A stretch of 29,039 bases of DNA from SKVR01 sp037441525 (GTDB taxonomy: Bacteria > Bacteroidota > Bacteroidia > Bacteroidales > UBA7960), in the NCBI GenBank assembly GCA_037441525.1, contig JBBISA010000051.1, forward strand, positions 1 through 29,039. The letters run 5' to 3'. Made by a program: the position numbers and the translations under genes. Positions 1 to 7,032 of this stretch are shown piece after piece. The notes below the pieces were generated by a model. The model did not search any database. It worked only from the letters and a program-made list of their open reading frames with translations, and was not told the DNA's origin. Position 1 is the stretch's first letter. The number at the start of each line of letters is the position of its first letter.

Positions 1-107
1 CAGGCTTTTAATAGCAGCGTCAACAGTTCACTGGCAAGATTGCGGATAATCATAATAAAAAGCATATTCTGCGTAAAAAATGTTTCGATTGTTTGTGTTT
101 TCTTCAT
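1..107 (-). CDS. Possible N-terminal fragment of an unidentified protein (cut by the window edge)
   Basis: Reading leftwards from an ATG at 107, a frame stays open to the window edge for 35 codons and starts MKKTQTIETFF. Codon choice (GCC, CGC, CTT) looks like the neighbouring genes. No family is recognisable. The opposite strand is also open from base 1 to a TGA at 124-126, just before the plus-strand terminator at 134-161, so the real gene could be the 3' end of a plus-strand gene instead. That plus frame contains a run of ATA codons and a hydrophobic, T-tract-encoded tail, which makes it look less like protein. The choice cannot be settled from this window. Confidence 0.3.
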   Translation of the reverse strand, partial: MKKTQTIETFFTQNMLFIMIIRNLASELLTLLLKA

Positions 108-133
108 GTTTTTTTTGGTTAGATGATTGGTAG

Positions 134-161
134 CCCCGGAAATAATCTCCGGGGTTTTTTT
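134..161 (+). terminator. Rho-independent terminator
   Basis: A 7-bp stem CCCCGGA/TCCGGGG (134-140 and 148-154) encloses a 7-nt loop and is followed by seven T residues at 155-161. It points rightwards, so it ends a transcript entering from the left of the window. It also rules out the upstream TTG start (127) for the next gene, since that start would place the hairpin inside the coding region. Confidence 0.8.
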
Positions 162-225
162 ATGCTCTTTTTGTACATTCGCACCTTTAAAGGTTGTTTC
201 GCTTAGTTCTGTTTATCGCCTTCCA

Positions 226-1932
226 ATGAATAAGTTGCTCTCAGTTGAAAATCTTTCAATCGGATTTTCTACCGATTCCGGGACTCTTAATGCAGTTAAG
301 GGTGTAAGTTTCTCTATAGCCCCCGGCGAAACTCTTGGTCTCGTTGGTGAATCAGGCAGCGGTAAATCTGTTAGTTCACTGGCAGTTATGCGACTTCTTC
401 CACGTAAATCCACTATTATTTCATCGGGTAGTATTTTGTTCGAATGTCAGGGCACCGCAAGCACTGATATTTTAAATCTTAGTGAGATAGAAATGCAGGG
501 TATAAGGGGAAACAATATCGGAATGATCTTTCAGGAACCGATGACTTCTTTGAATCCGGTAAAAAGATGCGGTTCGCAAGTGATTGAAGGACTGCTATGG
601 CATAAAAAGGCAGGTTTGAAGGAGGCCCGTGAAAAAGTGCTTCATCTTTTCAATGAGGTAAAATTACCCGATCCTGCCCGTACATTTGCCAAATATCCGC
701 ATGAATTGTCGGGCGGACAAAGACAGCGGGTTATGATTGCCATGGCGATAGCCTGCGACCCCCTTTTACTCATTGCCGATGAGCCTACCACAGCCCTTGA
801 TGTTACTGTGCAGAAAAGTATTCTTGAGCTGCTTGGCGAATTACAGGTAAAACATGGGATGAGCATACTTTTTATTTCGCACGACCTGGGAGTGGTTTCG
901 AGGGTGGCAAAAAGGGTAGCCATAATGCGACAGGGTGAAATAGTTGAACAAGGGGAAGTGAACCAGATTTTTTCCCAACCACGGCATCCTTATACCATGG
1001 GTCTAATAGCCTGTCGTCCGTCACTCAGTGCACGACCACTAAAATTGCCTACCGTGTCGGACTTTGAGACCGGCAATGATTCATCAATGTCAGGTATAGT
1101 AAACGAATCAATTGAAGCCAGAAAGATAAGGCATGAGGGTATTTATTCTGCGCCTCCCGTGCTTGAAATCAAGAATCTTATGGCTGGGTTTGCAGTTAAA
1201 AAAAACCTCCTGGGCAAACCTATTGAATGGTTTCACGCTGTTAATAATGTATCATTTGGAGTATATAAAGGAGAAACTCTGGGATTGGTGGGTGAGTCAG
1301 GATGTGGCAAAACAACCCTTGGCCGCAGTTTGCTTCGTCTGTTCAGGTTTAATAGTGGACAGGTAGTTTACAAAGGAGTTGACCTTGCCGGGTTAAAATC
1401 TGAAGAACTGAGAAAAATGCGCCCCCGGCTACAGATTATATTTCAGGACCCTTATTCATCGCTGACCCCGGGCATACAAGTGGGCAACGCCATAATGGAG
1501 CCGATGAAAGTGCATGGTATTGGCAATAATGATAAGGAAAGAAAAACCAGGGTAATCTCACTGCTGGAAAGAGTGGGTTTACAACCAGCGCATTTTTACC
1601 GCTATCCCCATGAGTTTTCTGGGGGCCAGCGTCAAAGGGTATGTATTGCAAGAGCTTTGGCTCTTAACCCGGAGTTTATTATTTGCGATGAGTCGGTATC
1701 GGCGCTGGATGTTTCTGTTCAGGCCCAGGTTTTAAACCTGCTCAACGAACTCAAGCGCGAGTTTGGTCTTACCTATATTTTTATCTCGCACGATCTTTCA
1801 GTAGTTAAGTTCATGGCCGATCGCATTATGGTAATGCAGGCAGGAAATATTGCGGAATTGGCAGAAGCAGACCAGCTTTACAATAATCCGGAAAATGAAT
1901 ATACCCGGAAGTTGATAAGTTCGGTTTTTTAA
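226..1932 (+). CDS. Double-ATPase ABC transporter ATP-binding protein, peptide/nickel (Dpp/Opp, YejF-like) family
   Basis: This protein of 568 aa carries two ABC ATPase domains in one chain, like fused DppD-DppF or YejF (about 530 aa). It would power ATP-driven uptake of oligopeptides or related solutes at the inner membrane. Domain 1 has Walker A GESGSGKS at 41-48, signature LSGGQRQR at 161-168 and Walker B LLIADEP near 181-187. Domain 2 has Walker A GESGCGKT at about 356-363, signature FSGGQRQR near 464-471 and FIICDES followed by SALDVS. The final Walker B proline is replaced by serine, as in many OppF-like proteins. The RHPYT motif after domain 1 is typical of the oligopeptide/dipeptide C-terminal extension. 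The start was set at the ATG at 226 (MNKLLSVENL), because the frame extending back to 127 crosses a terminator. No permease or binding-protein gene lies beside it, so the partners must be encoded elsewhere. Confidence 0.93.
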   Translation: MNKLLSVENLSIGFSTDSGTLNAVKGVSFSIAPGETLGLVGESGSGKSVSSLAVMRLLPRKSTIISSGSILFECQGTASTDILNLSEIEMQGIRGNNIGMIFQEPMTSLNPVKRCGSQVIEGLLWHKKAGLKEAREKVLHLFNEVKLPDPARTFAKYPHELSGGQRQRVMIAMAIACDPLLLIADEPTTALDVTVQKSILELLGELQVKHGMSILFISHDLGVVSRVAKRVAIMRQGEIVEQGEVNQIFSQPRHPYTMGLIACRPSLSARPLKLPTVSDFETGNDSSMSGIVNESIEARKIRHEGIYSAPPVLEIKNLMAGFAVKKNLLGKPIEWFHAVNNVSFGVYKGETLGLVGESGCGKTTLGRSLLRLFRFNSGQVVYKGVDLAGLKSEELRKMRPRLQIIFQDPYSSLTPGIQVGNAIMEPMKVHGIGNNDKERKTRVISLLERVGLQPAHFYRYPHEFSGGQRQRVCIARALALNPEFIICDESVSALDVSVQAQVLNLLNELKREFGLTYIFISHDLSVVKFMADRIMVMQAGNIAELAEADQLYNNPENEYTRKLISSVF

Positions 1933-1950
1933 ATTGCCTGCATATTCATA

Positions 1951-2529
1951 TCAGTGTTGGAAGTGCTTTTTGAAACACTTTCGGCACAAGGGTTCATAAG
2001 AGTCTTTTTCTCCCAGCATAACCAGTTTTTCATTCACAACAATGCGGTGTGAGAAATGGGCAAGATTGCCACATTTTACACAAATAGCATGCACTTTGGT
2101 TATATATTCGGCCACTGCGAGCAGTTGGGGCATGGGGCCGAAGGGATTTCCCTTGTAATCCATGTCGAGACCAGCCACAATTACCCTGATTCCTGAATCG
2201 GCAAGTTGGGTGCATACTTCGGGTAGACCTGCATCGAAAAACTGAGCTTCGTCGATTCCCACAACATCCACATCCCCAGTAAGGAGTAAAATATTTTGAG
2301 ATGCAGGCACCGGTGTCGACATGATTTCACGGGCATCATGCGAAACTACTTTTTCTTCATCATACCTAACATCCACAGCAGGCTTGAAAATTTCTACCCT
2401 TTGCCGTGCAATTCTGGCTCGTTTCAGTCGTCGTATAAGCTCTTCGGTTTTCCCCGAAAACATACTCCCGCAGATTACTTCAATCCAGCCGCGGCCGTGC
2501 CGGGAGTCGATATCTTTTTCAAGAAACAT
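1951..2529 (-). CDS. tdk: Thymidine kinase
   Basis: Phosphorylates thymidine to dTMP with ATP in the pyrimidine salvage pathway (cytosolic, type II tetrameric family). In 192 aa the sequence shows P-loop GSMFSGKT at 21-28, the DEAQFF motif at 93-98 with catalytic Glu94, and the lasso/substrate region GLDMDYKGNPFG at 120-131. It also has a zinc site of two CxxC pairs (C150/C153 and C182/C185). Length and motif order are normal for the bacterial family. It converges with the ABC gene across an 18-bp gap and is divergent from the unknown Pro-rich gene at 2686. A -7-like element sits at 2611-2618. Confidence 0.97.
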   Translation of the reverse strand: MFLEKDIDSRHGRGWIEVICGSMFSGKTEELIRRLKRARIARQRVEIFKPAVDVRYDEEKVVSHDAREIMSTPVPASQNILLLTGDVDVVGIDEAQFFDAGLPEVCTQLADSGIRVIVAGLDMDYKGNPFGPMPQLLAVAEYITKVHAICVKCGNLAHFSHRIVVNEKLVMLGEKDSYEPLCRKCFKKHFQH

Positions 2530-2553
2530 TTAAAAATAGTGGGTTTTCTTTAT

Positions 2554-2561
2554 TAATTTTG
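2554..2561 (+). promoter_or_regulatory. Putative Bacteroidota -7 promoter element for the gene at 2686
   Basis: TAATTTTG fits TAnnTTTG exactly. No clear TTTG -33 partner is visible 19-21 bases upstream. It would give a leader of roughly 120 nt. Confidence 0.35.
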
Positions 2562-2610
2562 TTTCCCGTGGCCACAGAAAACGATTGTTGGCAAAGCCCT
2601 AAAACATATG

Positions 2611-2618
2611 CAAATTTA
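2611..2618 (-). promoter_or_regulatory. Putative Bacteroidota -7 promoter element for tdk
   Basis: On the minus strand the sequence is TAAATTTG, an exact TAnnTTTG match about 80 bases ahead of the tdk start. The -33 element is not obvious. Confidence 0.4.
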
Positions 2619-2685
2619 ATTTTTGTATTACAACAGAGCAGGGTTGCAGGACATTTTATTTTTTAAACCTAATCCATCGAGCTTT

Positions 2686-3597
2686 ATGAGTATTGCTGAA
2701 GTAAAGGAAAACATTGTAAATCTGCTTGAAAACATTGTTAAACGCTCTCAAATTATTGAAAAACAGTCGGGAGATCGCAACCTGATAGAGATAGACCTGG
2801 CCATGGACGATACCCGGTTGCTATACAGGGAGTTAGACCTGCTTCGCAAAATTACTGAAACCCAAAATGTACAGGGCGTTTCAAACCAGCGCGAGAGAAT
2901 CACCCAAACATCCAGAGTAATAAAACAGGTTGATGAGGTTAATTCTCCGCCATCCAATGATAAACCGGCGAATATAGAACCCATTGAGGCAGTTAAACCG
3001 CAACCTGTTGTAAAAGAGAAACCAGTTATTGCCCCGGTTGTGCAGGAGGTTACAGAAGTTGTTGTGCCTGATGAAAAACCACCCATTCAGAAAATTCAGG
3101 AGAAACCAACCATTGCAACGGCACCGGTTAGTGAACCCAACCCTGTTTTTTCTAAAACGCCTGCCCCTGAGCCTGCAGCAGTAAGAAGCCAGGTGCCCGT
3201 GCAGCCAGTGGTTCCAGTTAAAGAGCCGGTTGCAGAAAAGAAAGAAAAATCCGTAACCCTGGTAGGAGAAAAATTTGCCCAGGAAAAAGGTTCGATTTAC
3301 GAAAGGCTGGCATCCATCAGAGATGATAAAAGCATAGGAACCAAAATGCAGCAAAAGCCAGTGGGCAGCATCAAGGATGCTATCGGAATCAATGAAAAGT
3401 TTCTGTTTATTAATGAATTGTTTGGGGGTGATCTAAATGCTTACAACGACGCGGTGAGTAAATTGAACTCCTGCCAGTCAATTCATGAAGCATTTGACCT
3501 TCTCAATAAGTACACCGTTGATTTTAACTGGGACGGACAACGATCAGGCGAAACTATTGACCGGTTTGCCAATCTGGTTCAACGCAGGTATATGTAG
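2686..3597 (+). CDS. Conserved-looking protein of unknown function with Pro/Val/Glu-rich linker
   Basis: No enzymatic motif is recognised in this 303-aa protein. Three parts are visible. Residues 1-80 are charged and probably alpha-helical (VKENIVNLLENIV, then LLYRELDLLRKI). Residues 85-190 are low-complexity Pro/Val/Glu/Lys sequence, a likely disordered spacer. Residues 225-303 are compact and look folded (SIKDAIGINEKFLF, ELFGGDLNAYNDAV, ending VQRRYM). There is no signal peptide or membrane segment, so it is probably cytoplasmic. The C-terminal part resembles a small domain found in many Bacteroidota hypothetical proteins; this is from memory and unchecked. The ATG at 2686 was preferred over the TTG at 2623 because the helical N-terminus begins there. 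The rsmI gene follows after 53 nt on the same strand. An adaptor or scaffold role is only a guess. Confidence 0.8.
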   Translation: MSIAEVKENIVNLLENIVKRSQIIEKQSGDRNLIEIDLAMDDTRLLYRELDLLRKITETQNVQGVSNQRERITQTSRVIKQVDEVNSPPSNDKPANIEPIEAVKPQPVVKEKPVIAPVVQEVTEVVVPDEKPPIQKIQEKPTIATAPVSEPNPVFSKTPAPEPAAVRSQVPVQPVVPVKEPVAEKKEKSVTLVGEKFAQEKGSIYERLASIRDDKSIGTKMQQKPVGSIKDAIGINEKFLFINELFGGDLNAYNDAVSKLNSCQSIHEAFDLLNKYTVDFNWDGQRSGETIDRFANLVQRRYM

Positions 3598-3650
3598 GAA
3601 AAGTGCGGAGAATCTTCCTCCCCTGAAAAATTTAAATATAACAATCTGAG

Positions 3651-4325
3651 ATGCGGCTTTACATCATCCCTACCCCCGTTGGAAATCTCGATGATATTAC
3701 CCTTAGGGCCATAAATGTTTTGGGAAGTGTAGATGTTCTTCTTGCTGAAGATACCCGTAAAACCGGGATTCTTCTGGCTCATCTTGGCATAAAAGCCAGA
3801 ATGATGTCACATCACCTTTTTAATGAGCATAAAACCTTGCAATCAGTAATTGAAAAAATGCTTGCAGGTGCAGTTGTGGGCCTGGTAAGCGATGCTGGAA
3901 CACCCTCCATTTCCGATCCTGGCTATTTGCTGGTGCGTGAATGTATTCGCAACAACATACCCGTTGAATGTCTGCCTGGCGCTAACGCATTTGTGCCTGC
4001 TCTGGTAAATAGTGGGTTACCATCCGACAGGTTTTGTTTCGAAGGCTTTCTTCCTGTAAAAAAGGGCCGTCAAACAAGGCTTGAAGCTTTGCGCGATGAA
4101 ACTCGTACCATGATTTTTTATGAATCGCCCCATAAATTGCTGAAAACCCTGGGTGACCTTGCCCGAACCTTTGAACCAGAGCGGCAGGCAAGTGTTTGTC
4201 GCGAATTATCAAAGCTCCATGAGGAAAATATCAGGGGAACCCTTCAGGAACTGAGCAAGTACTATGAAAAAAATATCCTGAAAGGGGAAATTACCCTGGT
4301 TGTAGCCGGCAAAGGTGAATCTTAA
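3651..4325 (+). CDS. rsmI: 16S rRNA (cytidine(1402)-2'-O)-methyltransferase RsmI
   Basis: SAM-dependent enzyme that 2'-O-methylates C1402 in the decoding centre of 16S rRNA. The 224-aa protein has the tetrapyrrole-methylase fold with the family landmarks YIIPTPVGNLDDIT at the N-terminus, LAEDTRKT, the loop VSDAGTPSISDPG (about residues 79-91), LPGANAFVPALVNSGLP, and FYESPHK. It is shorter than E. coli RsmI (286 aa) because the C-terminal extension is absent, which I take to be the usual Bacteroidota form. Its stop codon overlaps the lepA stop by 4 bp (4322-4325), so the two genes converge with no room for a separate terminator. Confidence 0.95.
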   Translation: MRLYIIPTPVGNLDDITLRAINVLGSVDVLLAEDTRKTGILLAHLGIKARMMSHHLFNEHKTLQSVIEKMLAGAVVGLVSDAGTPSISDPGYLLVRECIRNNIPVECLPGANAFVPALVNSGLPSDRFCFEGFLPVKKGRQTRLEALRDETRTMIFYESPHKLLKTLGDLARTFEPERQASVCRELSKLHEENIRGTLQELSKYYEKNILKGEITLVVAGKGES

Positions 4326-6112
4326 TCATCAAGTTTCAACACAGCCATAAAAGCTGACTGTGGTACCTCCACATTACCTACCTGACGCATACGTTTTTTA
4401 CCCTTTTTCTGCTTTTCAAGCAACTTTCGCTTACGGGTAATATCACCTCCATAACATTTTGCTGTAACGTCCTTACGTAAGGCTTTTATTGTTTCGCGGG
4501 CAATTATTTTTGACCCTATACCTGCCTGTATGGCAATATCGTATTGTTGACGCGGTATAAGTTTGCGAAGCTTTTCACATATCTTTTTGCCAAATTCGTA
4601 GGCATTATCACGGTGGATAAGGGCTGAAAGAGCATCTACATGATCGCCATTGAGCAAAATATCGAGCTTAACCAGTTCTGACTGGCGGTAACCTATGGGG
4701 TGATAGTCGAATGAGGCATAACCCCTCGAAATGGTTTTTAACCGGTCGTAAAAATCGAAAACTATTTCTGCCAGGGGCATTTCGAAGGTAAGTTCCACCC
4801 GGTCGGTTGAAAGGTAAACCTGGTTTTTGATGATTCCCCGTTTATCCATACACAGCGACATAATAGCCCCGATGAATTCTGATTTGGTAATGATCTGGGC
4901 ACGAATGTAGGGTTCTTCAATATAGTCGAGAACGTTGGGCCCTGGCATATCCGAGGGGTTGTTTACAACAATCATATCGCCTTTGGTGGTAAAAGCATGG
5001 TAGGAAACGTTGGGTACGGTGGTAATTACCGTCATTTCAAATTCTCTTTCGAGGCGTTCCTGTACAATTTCCATGTGAAGCATACCCAGGAAGCCGCACC
5101 GGAAACCAAAACCAAGTGCTGCAGACGATTCGGGCTCAAAAGTAAGAGATGCATCATTAAGCTGGAGTTTTTCCATTGAAGAGCGCAACTCTTCAAAATC
5201 GTCGTTCTCAACAGGGTAAATACCCGCAAAAACCATGGGCTTAACGTTTTCGAACCCAACAATAGCTTCCGATGTACCCCCACTCACATGGGTAATGGTA
5301 TCGCCAACTTTTACTTCGCGGGCTTCTTTAATGCCGGAAATAATATAACCCACATCGCCTGCAGATATTGACTTGCGTGGTATTTGCTGCATTTTTAGCA
5401 CCCCTACTTCATCGGCATCGTATTCTTTTTTGGTGGCCATGAATTTAACATGATCGCCTTGCGAAATGGTGCCATTAAAAACCCTGAAATAAGCAATTAC
5501 ACCTCTGAAGGAGTTGAATACCGAGTCGAAAATAAGTGCCTGCAAAGGGGCATTGGGGTCACCTTTTGGGGGCGGTATGCGTTCAACAATGGCCTCCAGA
5601 ATTTTATCCACTCCATACCCAGTTTTTCCGCTGGCAGGAATAATCTCTTCAAGATCGCAACCTATCAAATCCATGATCTGGTCCGAAACTTCATCGGGCA
5701 TAGCGCTATCAAGGTCCATTTTGTTGAGAACCGGGATTATGATCAGGTCGTGCTCAAGGGCAAGGTAGAGGTTAGATATGGTTTGAGCCTCAATTCCCTG
5801 GGTAGCATCTACAATAAGCAAAGCCCCCTCGCAGGCGGCAATGCTTCGCGATACTTCATAGCTGAAATCCACATGCCCCGGGGTGTCGATCAGGTTCAGG
5901 ACATATTTCTGCCCGTCCTGTTCGTATTCCATTTGTATGGCGTGGCTCTTAATGGTAATACCCCTTTCGCGTTCCAGGTCCATGTTGTCGAGCAACTGAT
6001 CCTGAAACTGGCGTACATTTATGGTGTCGGTAAATTGAATAAGACGGTCGGCAAGGGTGCTTTTGCCATGATCAATATGAGCAATGATGCAGAAATTTCG
6101 GATGTGGTTCAT
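4322..6112 (-). CDS. lepA: Elongation factor 4 (LepA), ribosome-associated GTPase
   Basis: Translational GTPase of 596 aa that binds ribosomes and influences translocation/initiation under stress. G1 AHIDHGKS is at 11-18, switch II DTPGH at 76-80 and G4 NKMD at 130-133. The LepA-specific C-terminal domain is recognisable by GYASFDYHPIGYR, the KCYGGDITRKRKLLEKQKKGKKRM stretch and the ending AVLKLDD. Length is normal for the family. The start is the ATG at 6112 (MNHIRNFCIIAHIDHGKS). A -7-like promoter element lies at 6204-6211. A 224-codon frame on the opposite strand (5450-6124) is a shadow of this gene. Confidence 0.98.
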   Translation of the reverse strand: MNHIRNFCIIAHIDHGKSTLADRLIQFTDTINVRQFQDQLLDNMDLERERGITIKSHAIQMEYEQDGQKYVLNLIDTPGHVDFSYEVSRSIAACEGALLIVDATQGIEAQTISNLYLALEHDLIIIPVLNKMDLDSAMPDEVSDQIMDLIGCDLEEIIPASGKTGYGVDKILEAIVERIPPPKGDPNAPLQALIFDSVFNSFRGVIAYFRVFNGTISQGDHVKFMATKKEYDADEVGVLKMQQIPRKSISAGDVGYIISGIKEAREVKVGDTITHVSGGTSEAIVGFENVKPMVFAGIYPVENDDFEELRSSMEKLQLNDASLTFEPESSAALGFGFRCGFLGMLHMEIVQERLEREFEMTVITTVPNVSYHAFTTKGDMIVVNNPSDMPGPNVLDYIEEPYIRAQIITKSEFIGAIMSLCMDKRGIIKNQVYLSTDRVELTFEMPLAEIVFDFYDRLKTISRGYASFDYHPIGYRQSELVKLDILLNGDHVDALSALIHRDNAYEFGKKICEKLRKLIPRQQYDIAIQAGIGSKIIARETIKALRKDVTAKCYGGDITRKRKLLEKQKKGKKRMRQVGNVEVPQSAFMAVLKLDD

Positions 6113-6203
6113 GTAAAATCGTAATTTAAAGATCGTGACACAGAACTTAAAATGAATTATATCAGTTGATTATTCCACTTGTTTAACGCCTGTTCACCGA
6201 GTG

Positions 6204-6211
6204 CAAAAGTA
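6204..6211 (-). promoter_or_regulatory. Putative Bacteroidota -7 promoter element for lepA
   Basis: Minus strand reads TACTTTTG, an exact TAnnTTTG match, about 90 bases ahead of the lepA ATG. No convincing -33 element. Confidence 0.4.
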
Positions 6212-6246
6212 CAACTAAAAACAATATCTTTTTTTAACCCGGATTA

Positions 6247-6274
6247 GTCATTAGGAATGCAATGACCTAATGAC
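6247..6274. repeat. Inverted repeat GTCATTAGG / CCTAATGAC (possible operator)
   Basis: Perfect 9-bp arms at 6247-6255 and 6266-6274 with a 10-bp spacer, about one helical turn. The half-site CTAATGAC recurs in the second palindrome at 6402-6420. Confidence 0.6.
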
Positions 6275-6401
6275 TTAGCTGGGTTTAATCCCGCTTTAGA
6301 AAAACTTTATTTGTAAGAATTTCTGATTACCAATAATTAGTTTTTCTTATGCGATTTGTCATTTTAGAAGATACATAATCAATAACTTAAGACTGTAAAT
6401 T

Positions 6402-6420
6402 TCTAATGACGGTCATTAGA
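6402..6420. repeat. Near-perfect palindrome TCTAATGAC-G-GTCATTAGA (possible operator)
   Basis: Two 9-bp arms separated by one base. It shares the CTAATGAC half-site with the palindrome at 6247-6274 but in opposite arm order. It lies about 150 bp upstream of the -7 element of the HesB-like gene. Confidence 0.6.
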
Positions 6421-6572
6421 ATAATCGGCTAAAGACAAATTTGGGTTTAAATCGCAGTGATTGAAAACAATACCATTTAAGGGGTGCAGCATTTTTTAGA
6501 TGCAAGCCAGAACCTTTTGGTTATATGGTTGGATAAAGAAAAAATTAACGTTATTCTGTTGGAAAAGCGTTT

Positions 6573-6580
6573 TAAATTTG
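6573..6580 (+). promoter_or_regulatory. Putative Bacteroidota -7 promoter element for the HesB-like gene
   Basis: TAAATTTG is an exact TAnnTTTG match about 35 bases before the ATG at 6616. It also supports that ATG over the upstream in-frame start at 6484. The -33 region is poor. Confidence 0.45.
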
Positions 6581-6615
6581 CTGCAATTATTTACTTAACC
6601 CCAAAATTGTTTCCT

Positions 6616-6954
6616 ATGTTTACTATAACTGATAAAGCTGTTACTGAACTGAAAAGTATTTTGAATGGTCCCGATATGCCTTCTGAACCGGCAATCAGAG
6701 TTTTTGCCCAAAGCGCCGGTGGTGGTTGCTGTTCGGGAAATCAACTGGGAATTGAAGTGGCTGATCTTGCCAAAACAGAAACCACATCTGAAGACTTTAA
6801 CGGCCTTAAAGTGGTTATGGATGACAATGCCCGCGAGATAGCCGAAAACGCCACCATCGACTTCTACGACCATGCCGATAATCCTGGTTTCAGGGTATTA
6901 TGGCAAAAAAGCCATCACCACAGCCATGAAGGTGGTGGGTGTGGTTGTCATTAA
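6616..6954 (+). CDS. IscA/HesB-like iron-sulfur carrier protein with His/Cys-rich tail
   Basis: A protein of 112 aa with the pattern of A-type Fe-S carriers (IscA/ErpA/HesB), which hold and deliver iron or Fe-S clusters in the cytoplasm. MFTITDKAVTELKSIL at the N-terminus and the beta-rich IRVFAQSAGGGCCSGNQLGIEV region match the fold. Cysteines are C38/C39 and C109-G-C111. The layout of one early and two late CGC cysteines matches the IscA trio, but the early position is a CC pair, and a His-rich insert (SHHHSHEGGG, about 99-108) precedes the CGC. The usual position-specific motifs are loose, so this may be a divergent subfamily with a different metal preference. It is monocistronic: own promoter element at 6573 and terminator at 6974-7013. 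No isc/suf genes are adjacent. Confidence 0.8.
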   Translation: MFTITDKAVTELKSILNGPDMPSEPAIRVFAQSAGGGCCSGNQLGIEVADLAKTETTSEDFNGLKVVMDDNAREIAENATIDFYDHADNPGFRVLWQKSHHHSHEGGGCGCH

Positions 6955-6973
6955 TATTTGCATGATGTATTAA

Positions 6974-7013
6974 AAAAAAAGCATCCCGCCAATATCGGCG
7001 GGATGCTTTTTTT
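6974..7013. terminator. Strong bidirectional terminator
   Basis: A perfect 10-bp stem GCATCCCGCC/GGCGGGATGC (6981-6990 and 6997-7006) with a 6-nt loop is flanked by an A run on the left and a T run on the right. It can therefore terminate both the HesB-like gene (plus) and the TonB receptor gene (minus). Confidence 0.92.
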
Positions 7014-7032
7014 GTGCAATTAAAAATTGTTT

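Larger units (their letters stand above)
6113..6615. other. 503-bp intergenic region with two related palindromes
   Basis: AT-rich divergent spacer between lepA (minus) and the HesB-like gene (plus). It holds a -7-like element for each gene and two inverted repeats built from the same CTAATGAC half-site (6247-6274 and 6402-6420). A frame open from 6484 runs into the HesB gene, but no family resemblance is visible before the ATG at 6616. No RNA gene was recognised. Confidence 0.6.

Noticed and set aside
127..225. Longer start (TTG at 127) for the ABC ATPase
   Set aside because: It would run through the terminator hairpin and T tract at 134-161, and the extra residues have no family resemblance; the ATG at 226 gives the normal N-terminus.
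2881..3354. 157-codon antisense frame opposite the Pro-rich region of the gene at 2686
   Set aside because: Low-complexity Asn/Phe/Arg-rich translation that mirrors the repetitive codons of the real gene.
5450..6124. 224-codon frame opposite lepA
   Set aside because: Entirely antisense to the strongly conserved LepA coding sequence; no family features in its translation.
6484..6615. N-terminal extension of the HesB-like protein
   Set aside because: The 44 extra residues are absent from the family and the -7 promoter element lies inside them.
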